Source of the DNA: Chloroflexota bacterium
Lineage (GTDB): Bacteria; Chloroflexota; UBA6077; FW602-bin22; JACQUS01
Assembly: GCA_016210125.1 (NCBI GenBank)
Contig: JACQUS010000243.1
Span: 1-8,239 of the forward strand
DNA: 8,239 nt
Direction: 5' to 3'
Shown: positions 1-5,645 of the stretch, piece by piece
How positions within the stretch are numbered: position 1 is the stretch's first letter
How the letters are laid out: each line of letters starts with the position of its first letter
Position numbers and translations under genes: made by a program
Notes under the pieces: model-generated
The model's database searches: none
Seen by the model: the letters and a program-made list of their open reading frames with translations, nothing else
What the model was told of the DNA's origin: nothing

Positions 1-2
1 CC

Positions 3-31
3 TCGTCAAGGCAGTCGACATGCGCTAGAAT
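3..31 (+). promoter_or_regulatory. Putative promoter of the reductase/amidohydrolase/deacetylase operon
   Basis: A TAGAAT -10-like hexamer sits at 26-31. A weak -35-like TCGTCA at 3-8 (4 of 6 matches to TTGACA) lies 17 bp upstream. The start codon is 27 bp beyond the -10, which leaves a short leader. The main support is that an 18-20 nt block around this hexamer (18-37) recurs almost exactly before the CoA-transferase gene (5604-5621). The -35 is weak and lies at the window edge, so the upstream part is uncertain. Confidence 0.5.
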
Positions 32-58
32 GCCGTCCACTGGCGCAGAGGGGGTACC

Positions 59-1102
59 GTGGCAGGAGTCATCGCTGTCCTGGGGGCTGGGGCCATCGGC
101 GCGCGGCTCGGCGGCCGGATGACCGCGGCCGGCACAGATGTCTGGCTGCTCGACGGCTGGAGCGCGCACGTCGCGGCTATGCGTGACCATGGGCTGCTCA
201 TCGACGGGGCGCAGCCCGAGGAGCGGATTAGGGTCAATGCCATGCACCTCTCCGAGATCGGCCGCCTGCCCGGGCCCGTCGACGTCGCCTTCCTGGCGGT
301 CAAGTCGTACGACACGGCGCACGTCGTCGAGCACCTGCGACCTTACCTCGCCGCCGACGGCGTGGTCGTCTCAGTGCAGAACGGCATGAACGAGGAGGTC
401 ATCGCACGCATTGTCGGCGCGGAGTGCACCATCGGCGCGGTCACGCGGCTGTCGGGCGACCTGATCGGCCCCGGCCACGTGCGCGCGCTGCGCGCATCTG
501 CCCCGTTCTCGATCGGCGAGCTGGACGGTCGCATCACGCCGCGGCTACAGCGCATCGCCGCGCTGATGAGCCCGGCGTCGCCGGCCGAGCCGACTGACGA
601 CATCTGGGGCAAGCTGTGGACCAAGCTCGTGCTGAACTGCACGGTCAACCCGGCCTGCGCGCTCAGCGGTCTGACGGTTGATCTGGCGCTGGGCCATCCC
701 GTCGCCCGGCGCGTGCTCTTCGGCGTCTGCCGGGAGGCGGTCGACGTGGCCGCTGCGCTCGGCGTGCGCCTGCGGAGCGTGGCCGGGCTGGACGTCGCCC
801 TACTGGGCACCCGCGACCCGGCGCAGCGCCCGAAGGCCGAGGAGCACGCCGACGCCGAGGCGCGATCCTCGCGCGGTGTCTACCCCTCAATGCTCCAGGA
901 CCTGCGGAAGGGCCGGCCGACGGAGATCGAGTACTTGAACGGCTACTTGGTGCGCCGGGCCGAGGAGGTTGGCGTACGCACGCTGGTGAACGCCGCGCTG
1001 GTGCGTATGGTGAAGGAGGTCGAGTCCGGGCGGCGGCCCATCGCCGTCGCCAACATCGACGAGCTGGCGCGCGAGGTCGGCATTGCGGAGGCGGCGCGGT
1101 GA
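59..1102 (+). CDS. Ketopantoate reductase family (ApbA/PanE-like) NAD(P)-dependent oxidoreductase
   Basis: A 347-residue cytoplasmic oxidoreductase. PanE enzymes reduce 2-dehydropantoate to pantoate with NADPH. The N-terminal Rossmann fold shows GAGAIG (residues 9-14). LAVKSYDT (79-86) carries the cofactor-binding Lys82, and QNG is at 107-109. The C-terminal helical domain has WTKLVLNCTVNP (187-198), with the presumed catalytic Lys189 and conserved Asn193 and Asn197. It also has PSMLQDLRKGRPTEIEYLNG (276-295), with Glu289 matching the substrate-binding Glu. All expected catalytic residues are present, and the length is somewhat above the roughly 300 of E. coli PanE. The start is GTG at 59, chosen because a GAGGGGG Shine-Dalgarno (48-54) lies just upstream and translation begins directly with the Rossmann strand. 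The gene overlaps the next by 4 bp (GTGA). The catabolic setting makes a role on another 2-oxo or 3-hydroxy acid as likely as pantothenate synthesis, so no gene symbol is given. Confidence 0.9.
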   Translation: MAGVIAVLGAGAIGARLGGRMTAAGTDVWLLDGWSAHVAAMRDHGLLIDGAQPEERIRVNAMHLSEIGRLPGPVDVAFLAVKSYDTAHVVEHLRPYLAADGVVVSVQNGMNEEVIARIVGAECTIGAVTRLSGDLIGPGHVRALRASAPFSIGELDGRITPRLQRIAALMSPASPAEPTDDIWGKLWTKLVLNCTVNPACALSGLTVDLALGHPVARRVLFGVCREAVDVAAALGVRLRSVAGLDVALLGTRDPAQRPKAEEHADAEARSSRGVYPSMLQDLRKGRPTEIEYLNGYLVRRAEEVGVRTLVNAALVRMVKEVESGRRPIAVANIDELAREVGIAEAAR

Positions 1103-1938
1103 TCATCGACATGCGGCTGCGGCCACCGGCCAGGGGCTGGCGCGACTCCAAACAGTTCACGGCCAAAGGCTACTATCCGACGCGCATGGGTATGCCGCGC
1201 GCGCGCTCGGCCGAGGAGCGCTCGATGGAGCTGCTGTTCCGAGAGATGGACGAGGCCGGCGTCGTGCTGGGCGTCATCATGGGCCGCATCTCGCCGGGCA
1301 CGCAGGGCGTCGTGCCCAACGACGACATCGCCGTCATCGCCGCCGAGCACCCGCGGCGCTTCGTCTGGTTCGCCGGCGTCGAGCTGGGCGACCCGCAGGC
1401 CGGCCTGGCTGAGATCGAGCGCACGCGGGGGATACTCGGCTGCAAGGGCATCTCGATCGAGCCGGCCGCGGCCGCCGAGCCTATGTGGCCAGACGACCAG
1501 CGCATCGCACCGCTGTACCGTCGCTGCGCGGAGCTGGGCCTGCCGGTGTCGATCTCGGCCAGCACGATGATCGGCCGAGATACGGCCCTGGCCGACCCGG
1601 CGCCCGTGCACCGCGTGGCGCGCACGTTTCCGGGCCTGCGCATCGTCCTGTCGCACGCCTGCTGGCCGCACGTCATGTCGGCCATCGGCGTTGCCTTCGC
1701 CTGCCCGAACGTGTACCTCTCGCCCGACCTGTACATGAACCATCGGTATATGCCGGGGGCCGTCGAGTTCATCAACGCCGCCAACCTGTTCATGCCCGAC
1801 CGGCTGCTCTGGGGTTCGGCCTACCCGAGCCGGCCGCTGAAGGAGAGCGTCGAGGCGTTCAGCCAGTGGGCCTTCGAGCCGGGCGTGAAAGAGCGCGTGC
1901 TCTACCACAACGCCGCCCGTCTGCTCGGACTCGAGTAA
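1099..1938 (+). CDS. Amidohydrolase family 2 (ACMSD-like TIM barrel) protein with degenerate metal site
   Basis: A 279-residue protein whose overall pattern matches amidohydrolase_2 (ACMSD, resorcylate decarboxylase and related metal-dependent hydrolases or decarboxylases). It starts with MIIDMRLRPP, continues through GCKGISIEP (114-122), RCAELGLPVSISAS (142-155) and PGLRIVLSHACWP (178-190), and ends with LLWGSAYPSRP (236-246) and a short C-terminal helix. The residues that usually bind metal are changed. The N-terminal HxH is Arg6-x-Arg8, the His after strand 5 is Ser153, and the Asp of GSDYP is Ala241. Only His186 is kept. The fold call is firm; normal metal-dependent hydrolysis is doubtful. 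GTG at 1099 overlaps the upstream stop codon in a GTGA arrangement, which suggests translational coupling, and a GGAGG (1087-1091) precedes it. A downstream start at Met5 (1111) is less likely because the coupled GTG encodes the conserved MIID. Confidence 0.82.
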   Translation: MIIDMRLRPPARGWRDSKQFTAKGYYPTRMGMPRARSAEERSMELLFREMDEAGVVLGVIMGRISPGTQGVVPNDDIAVIAAEHPRRFVWFAGVELGDPQAGLAEIERTRGILGCKGISIEPAAAAEPMWPDDQRIAPLYRRCAELGLPVSISASTMIGRDTALADPAPVHRVARTFPGLRIVLSHACWPHVMSAIGVAFACPNVYLSPDLYMNHRYMPGAVEFINAANLFMPDRLLWGSAYPSRPLKESVEAFSQWAFEPGVKERVLYHNAARLLGLE

Positions 1939-1942
1939 AGCG

Positions 1943-2521
1943 ATGGAGCGCGACTTCGCCCGCTACGCGAACAACCCGCCGCGCGTGGCGTGGCCCAACG
2001 GTGCCCGGCTCGCGGTCTCGGTGTGCGTTAACTACGAGGAGGGCCGCGAGTACTCACTGCTCGACGGCCCACGCCGTGAGACGATGGACGAGGTGCCGTC
2101 GCCCGTCCCAGCGCACATGCGCGTCCTGTACAACGAGTCGTTCTTCGAGTACGGCAGCCGCGTCGGCGTCTGGCGCTTCCTCGACTTCCTCGATATGCTC
2201 GCGCGCTACGAGGTGCCGGCGACCTTCTGCGCCTCGGCGCGGCCCCTGGAGCGCAACGCGGCGGTCGCCAAGGCCATCGTGGAGGGCGGCCACGAGGTCT
2301 GCGGCCACGGCTACGGCTGGCAGGAGTACCACGCCACGCCGATCGACGAGGAGCCCGCGAGCATCCGCCGCTGGGTCACCTCGCTGCTGCGCGCGACCGG
2401 GCAGCAGCCGGTCGGCTGGCTCACGCGCTCGGTGTGTAGCCTGAACACCCGCGAGCTGCTGCTTAAGCCTACTGCGACTCGTAGAGCTGCTTGGCCAGGT
2501 TCATGTCCAGCTTCTCCTTGA
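1943..2521 (+). pseudogene. Truncated polysaccharide deacetylase / allantoinase (PuuE-like), 5' part only
   Basis: The N-terminal portion of a polysaccharide-deacetylase-fold (NodB/CE4) protein of the PuuE/cyclic-imidase branch, which includes cofactor-free allantoinases. Recognisable blocks are RDFARYANNPPRVAWPNGAR (3-22), VNYEEG (29-34), FFEYGSRVGVWR (67-78), HEVCGHGYGW with His122 (117-126), and GWLTRSVCSLNTRELL (158-173). Similarity stops at about residue 174 (nt 2464), where the family would continue into its GGFLYDSD-like block. The last 18 codons read antisense through the 3' end of the DctP gene to a TGA at 2519-2521. Full-length members have about 300 residues, so roughly 120 are missing, including part of the barrel. 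The protein is therefore probably non-functional, or the join is an assembly error. ATG at 1943 is 4 nt after the previous stop, so this is the third gene of the operon. No strong Shine-Dalgarno is seen. Confidence 0.8.
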
Positions 2522-3653
2522 GCTGCTCGCCGACTTCCTGCCAGACCTTCTCGCGGATCGACGCCCACTGCTGGTACTCGGCCGGGGTTGGCGTGTAGAC
2601 CTGCAAGCCGTACTTTTGGATCAGCTCCTGCTGGGCCTTATCGATCCGGCTCAGCGCGTCCTTGAGGTTCCAGGCGCCGGCCTCCTGCGCCGCCTCGAGG
2701 ATGATCTTCTGGTGGGCCGGCGAGAGTGACTGAAGCTTCTTCGCATTCATGAAGAAGTTGCCAAAGACGGCCTGGTAGTCGAGCCGGATGACGTGCTTGG
2801 TCACCTCGTACAGCTTCGCGCCGTGCAGGATCAGGATGGGCACGTTCACGCCGTCGACGACGCCCTGCTGGAGCGCGGCGTACGTCTGGCCCCAGTCGAC
2901 GGGCGTCGGATTGGCGCCCCAGGCCTTGAACGTCGACAGGTCCACTGGTGAGCTAATCACGCGGATCTTCAGCCCGCGCATGTCGGCCGGGACCTTCAGC
3001 GGCTTGCTGCGCGTCTCGATGTCGCGGTTGCCCTGGGCAATGGGGAAAAGCCACTTCAGGCCCATGTCCTTCTCGAAGCCCTCGATGGCCTTCCTGCCGG
3101 CTGGCTTCTCCAGCGACTTCAACGTGATCTCGTGGCTCTTGAAGAGGAACGGCAGGTCGTAGACCAGCCAAGCGTTCGTGAAGCGCGCGGCGTTGCCGTT
3201 CGAGATCTGCCCGAAGTCGACGCTGCCGGTCATCACCGCCTGAGCAAGCTGGTGCTCGACGCCGAGCGACTGGTAGAAGACGCGGACGGTGATCTCGCCC
3301 TTGCTCTTCTGGTTGACCAGGTCCGCAAACTTGTCGATGGCGTCGCTCATGACGTCGGCCTTGGGGTTGCTGGCGCCGGCCCGTAGTTCGATGACCTGCG
3401 CGGCCGGCTTGGGGGCCTGGGCGGCGGGCTTGGCCGGCTGAGCGGCCGGCTTGGGCGCCTCGGCGGCTGGCTTGGCCGGCTGAGCGGCCGGCTTCGCCGG
3501 CTCCGGCGCCGCCGCCGGCTTGGGCGCCTCGGCGGCCGGCTTGGCCGGCGGCCCGGCCGGCGCGGCAGGGGCCGCCGGCGCGCACGCGACTGCGAGCAGC
3601 AGTGCCAGGATCACGGGCGCAAGGGCGAGGGCTCGCGGGAGGCTCGCTAGCAT
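2469..3653 (-). CDS. TRAP transporter substrate-binding lipoprotein, DctP family
   Basis: A 394-residue periplasmic or cell-surface binding protein of a TRAP-type transporter, a family that captures organic acids for sodium-driven uptake. A hydrophobic signal (about 5-23) ends in a lipobox with Cys24. An Ala/Pro/Lys/Glu linker (25-86) follows, then the DctP domain from VIELRAGASNP (87). Typical blocks are MTGSVDFGQISNG, LPFLFKSHEITLKSL, KVPADMRGLKIRVISSP (with the Arg that usually contacts the ligand carboxylate) and WGQTYAALQQGVVDGVNVP. The last of these has VNVP where QENP is usual. ATG at 3653 is preferred over an in-frame start 93 nt further upstream, because it gives a clean lipoprotein signal and follows a GAGGAGAGGAG ribosome-binding site (3665-3675). 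The stop codon lies immediately beside the broken deacetylase gene, with no downstream spacer. No DctQ or DctM gene is present. It lies downstream of, and co-directional with, the TAXI-type gene. Confidence 0.9.
   Translation of the reverse strand: MLASLPRALALAPVILALLLAVACAPAAPAAPAGPPAKPAAEAPKPAAAPEPAKPAAQPAKPAAEAPKPAAQPAKPAAQAPKPAAQVIELRAGASNPKADVMSDAIDKFADLVNQKSKGEITVRVFYQSLGVEHQLAQAVMTGSVDFGQISNGNAARFTNAWLVYDLPFLFKSHEITLKSLEKPAGRKAIEGFEKDMGLKWLFPIAQGNRDIETRSKPLKVPADMRGLKIRVISSPVDLSTFKAWGANPTPVDWGQTYAALQQGVVDGVNVPILILHGAKLYEVTKHVIRLDYQAVFGNFFMNAKKLQSLSPAHQKIILEAAQEAGAWNLKDALSRIDKAQQELIQKYGLQVYTPTPAEYQQWASIREKVWQEVGEQLKEKLDMNLAKQLYESQ
3396..3581 (-). repeat. Degenerate repeats encoding the Ala/Pro/Lys linker of the DctP protein
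   Basis: About 62 codons made of repeats of the type AKPAAEAPKPAAQP, giving GC-rich near-repeats of GGCCGGCTTGG on the plus strand. The linker presumably tethers the binding domain away from the lipid anchor. The same motif is encoded in the neighbouring TAXI-type gene in the same orientation. Confidence 0.85.
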
Positions 3654-3797
3654 GCTGGACGCTCCTCTCCTCGAACTGCTGCGACAGCGCTGCTCGCCGT
3701 CGCACGCGGCGATGCCGCGGAGCGCGCGCCGCAGCCGGCCCGCCACCGGGCGCTGAGCGGCCGGAGGGCTCGGCTGCGCACTCCCAAACGCCTCTCC

Positions 3798-3803
3798 AGT
3801 ATA
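3798..3803 (-). promoter_or_regulatory. Possible -10 element for the DctP gene
   Basis: On the minus strand, TATACT matches the -10 consensus at 5 of 6 positions, within the 200-bp gap between the TAXI stop and the DctP start. A TTGACT (3812-3817) lies only 8 bp upstream of it, too close to act as its -35. A promoter here would give a leader of about 140 nt. No clear terminator is seen after the TAXI gene, so read-through from 5138-5167 is an alternative. Confidence 0.3.
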
Positions 3804-3853
3804 TTCCTCGTAGTCAAGCGTCTGCCATATCGCTATCCGGTGCGCGCGGGCCG

Positions 3854-5053
3854 CTACTTTGCCTCCGGCGGGATGAGCTGCTGCGGCACCTGGTAGCCGG
3901 CCTCGCGGAGGGCCTTGACGGCGCCCTTGTGCAGTGGCATGAGCGCCAGGTCACCCGTCATTTTGCCAATGTCTGCGCCCTTGAGTGCGGGGAAAGCAGC
4001 GGCCTGCTCGGTCTTGTCCGCCAGCGCGGCCTTGGTGAACTCGTAGGCCAGGTCCTCGGGGAGCTTGGTCGGCGCGAAGACGGCATTGATCACTGCCCAG
4101 CCCGTGATCGGCTGCTTGTTCCAATCGCCCTGGTAGACGCCGGCCGGGATCTGGCTGGTCTTCAGCCATGGCAGCTTGGCCTGCACCTGCTGCACCAATT
4201 CTGGCGGCCAGCTCATGATCTGGATCGGCTGCGCCGTCATCGTCTCGACGATGATCGGGTCGGGCCGCTTGAGCGCCGTGGCCTTGACGTAGCCGACAAT
4301 GCGCCGATCCTTGAACGCCTGCCCCATCTCGCTCATCGTCCCGCGGTAGTACTGCGGCTTGATGCCCAGGACGTTGAAGGCCTCGGTCGTCATGACCTCG
4401 GCGTTGGTGCCCTGCCCGCCGGGGCTGTACGGCTTGCCGTTCAAGTCGGCGAAGGTTTTGATTCCGGCGCGCTCGTTGATGACATACGCGAGGCTGCCGA
4501 GGTCGAAGGCCCAAAGCGTGCGCAGCTCCTTGTACGGTTGAGTCTCATAGCCCTTGAGCAGTCCGGCGTACGCTAGGTATTGAATGGTGTGATCGCCCAT
4601 CGAGAGGTCCGTCTCGCTGGCCTGCAGCCGCTTGAGGTTGTTGACGATACTGCCGTGCTCGGCGGGCGTGACGTTCACGCCGGCGACCTGCTTGTTCAGC
4701 ATGCTCGCCAGCGCGGCGCCGTAGACGCCGAAAGACGAGGCGAGCTGGGCGATGCCGAACATCACGCGCCGGCCCTCCTTGGCCGGCGCTGCGGCCGCGG
4801 GCTTCGCCGGCTCGGCCGCTGGCTTGGCCGGCTGGGCGGCGGGCTTGGGCGCTTCGGCTGCGGGCTTGGCCGGCTGGGCTGGCGCGGCCGGCTTCGCCGG
4901 CTGCGGCGCCGGGGCGGGCGCCGCGGCGGCCGGCTTCGCCGGCTCGGCGGCGGGCTGGGCCGCTGGCGCTGCGGCCGGCGCCGCCGGCCCGCAGGCTAAC
5001 GCGAAAAGGCCGACGAGGACCAAGGCCAGACTACCCCTGAGCGCGCGCTGCAT
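3854..5053 (-). CDS. TRAP transporter solute receptor lipoprotein, TAXI family
   Basis: A 399-residue lipoprotein. A hydrophobic signal (about 4-20) ends with Cys21, followed by an Ala/Pro/Lys linker (22-92) and the TAXI-type binding domain from RRVMFGIAQLAS (95). Family features include VNNLKRLQASETDLSMGD, the FADLNGKPYSPGGQGTNAEV block resembling the GKRVxVGxxGSGT signature, and the C-terminal MPLHKGAVKALREAGYQVP, which matches the LPLHPGAxxYYREAG ending of TAXI proteins. Such receptors serve TRAP carriers with a fused DctQM membrane protein, which is not in the window. Known or proposed ligands include glutamate and other dicarboxylates; the ligand here is unknown. ATG at 5053 is chosen because a GGAGGAGGGA Shine-Dalgarno lies just upstream and it gives a proper lipoprotein signal. 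A start 114 nt further upstream would place soluble sequence before the signal and would begin within the -35 element. Confidence 0.88.
   Translation of the reverse strand: MQRALRGSLALVLVGLFALACGPAAPAAAPAAQPAAEPAKPAAAAPAPAPQPAKPAAPAQPAKPAAEAPKPAAQPAKPAAEPAKPAAAAPAKEGRRVMFGIAQLASSFGVYGAALASMLNKQVAGVNVTPAEHGSIVNNLKRLQASETDLSMGDHTIQYLAYAGLLKGYETQPYKELRTLWAFDLGSLAYVINERAGIKTFADLNGKPYSPGGQGTNAEVMTTEAFNVLGIKPQYYRGTMSEMGQAFKDRRIVGYVKATALKRPDPIIVETMTAQPIQIMSWPPELVQQVQAKLPWLKTSQIPAGVYQGDWNKQPITGWAVINAVFAPTKLPEDLAYEFTKAALADKTEQAAAFPALKGADIGKMTGDLALMPLHKGAVKALREAGYQVPQQLIPPEAK
4778..4990 (-). repeat. Degenerate repeats encoding the Ala/Pro/Lys linker of the TAXI protein
   Basis: About 71 codons of AKPAAEAPKPAAQP-type repeats, longer than the DctP linker but built from the same unit. 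Because both copies lie in the same orientation about 1.2 kb apart, they form imperfect direct repeats that could recombine. Confidence 0.85.
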
Positions 5054-5137
5054 GATCTCCCTCCTCCGTATGCCAACGCTCGAAGACGGCGAGCCGGCGA
5101 GAGTAAGCATGGCCGAGCGCTCGGCCCCATGGCTTGT

Positions 5138-5167
5138 GGTGTAGCACAGTATGGACGTGGGTGTCAA
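5138..5167 (-). promoter_or_regulatory. Promoter of the TAXI-type receptor gene
   Basis: On the minus strand a perfect -35 TTGACA (5167-5162) is followed, after an 18-bp spacer, by TACACC (5143-5138). A TGC directly before the -10 makes it an extended -10. The hexamer itself is weak (3 of 6). The predicted start of transcription is near 5131, giving a leader of about 78 nt before the ATG at 5053. Confidence 0.55.
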
Positions 5168-5400
5168 TACACTCTATACGCTAGACTGTGCAATCCTCTC
5201 GCGGGCGACGTCACTGCGACCTGCACTCCGCTTCGACGTTAGCGCCTGGCGGCGGCCCGGGCATTGGGCCCGCTCGCCAAACGTGCGCTGCCGCGCTTGG
5301 GCGCTGCCCATTAGGCGTGCCGTCCAATCGCAAACGGTTGCTTGGATCATCTCGCTTCACGCCGTGCCTGAGGGCGGCCCGCCAGCGGCGGTAAGCCAGA
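5168..5400. other. Intergenic stretch with no recognised gene
   Basis: Between the TAXI promoter and the 20-bp repeat array I see no credible gene. An open frame crosses it on the plus strand, but the translation resembles no family and has no ribosome-binding site. A short GC-rich inverted repeat around GGGCATTGGGCCC (about 5258-5270) is the only local structure seen. Confidence 0.5.
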
Positions 5401-5403
5401 CGC

Positions 5404-5504
5404 GCACCGTGGAGCCGTCCTTCACACCGTGGAGCGGTCCCTCACACCGTGGAGCCGTCCCTCACACTGTGGAGCCGTCCTTCACACCATCGAGCCGTCC
5501 CTCA
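5404..5504. repeat. Tandem array of a 20-bp unit, about five copies
   Basis: Units start at 5411, 5431, 5451, 5471 and 5491 with an exact 20-bp period and only a few substitutions. The consensus is GGAGCCGTCCYTCACACCGT. A partial unit (GCACCGT, 5404-5410) precedes the array and the last unit is incomplete. The period is not a multiple of three, so it does not encode a repeated peptide. Each unit contains CACNGTG-type and GGAN4TCC dyads, as protein-binding sites often do. There are no spacers, so this is not a CRISPR array. It lies about 100 bp upstream of the CoA-transferase promoter element and 235 bp upstream of the TAXI promoter. Confidence 0.9.
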
Positions 5505-5606
5505 ATCGGCCTGCGCGGCCTGCGGCGTGCCGCGCTGGCGCTACCTGGCCCCCCGTCGCCACCCTGCGACACACGCGCACGCCCCGCGCCACCGCAGCGC
5601 GGCACA

Positions 5607-5615
5607 TGCTAGAAT
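5607..5615 (+). promoter_or_regulatory. Extended -10 promoter of the CoA-transferase gene
   Basis: TGCTAGAAT is an extended -10 (TGn plus a TAGAAT hexamer) placed 30 bp before the ATG at 5646. No good -35 is seen 16-18 bp upstream, which is typical of extended -10 promoters. The surrounding 5604-5621 nearly repeats the element at 18-37. Confidence 0.55.
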
Positions 5616-5645
5616 GCCGTCTGCCGACACGCTGGGAGGTAGCCG

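Noticed and set aside
943..1908. Long minus-strand open frame antisense to the amidohydrolase
   Set aside because: A shadow of the plus-strand gene, which has clear fold motifs and a coupled start. The antisense product matches nothing recognisable.
3798..3817. TTGACT and TATACT as a paired -35/-10 promoter for the DctP gene
   Set aside because: The spacing is only 8 bp, far below the 16-18 bp needed. Only the TATACT is kept, as a weak -10 candidate.
5054..5167. Longer N-terminus for the TAXI receptor
   Set aside because: It would put 38 soluble residues before the lipoprotein signal, and the segment contains the TTGACA and extended -10 promoter. The ATG at 5053 has a good ribosome-binding site.
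5404..5504. CRISPR array
   Set aside because: The repeats are directly contiguous with no unique spacers, and no cas genes are seen.
5151..5612. Open frame across the intergenic region, plus shorter overlapping frames in the 20-bp array
   Set aside because: No family resemblance and no ribosome-binding site. The repeated Glu-Pro-Ser/Trp-Ser-Arg peptide comes from a 20-bp repeat that changes frame with each copy.
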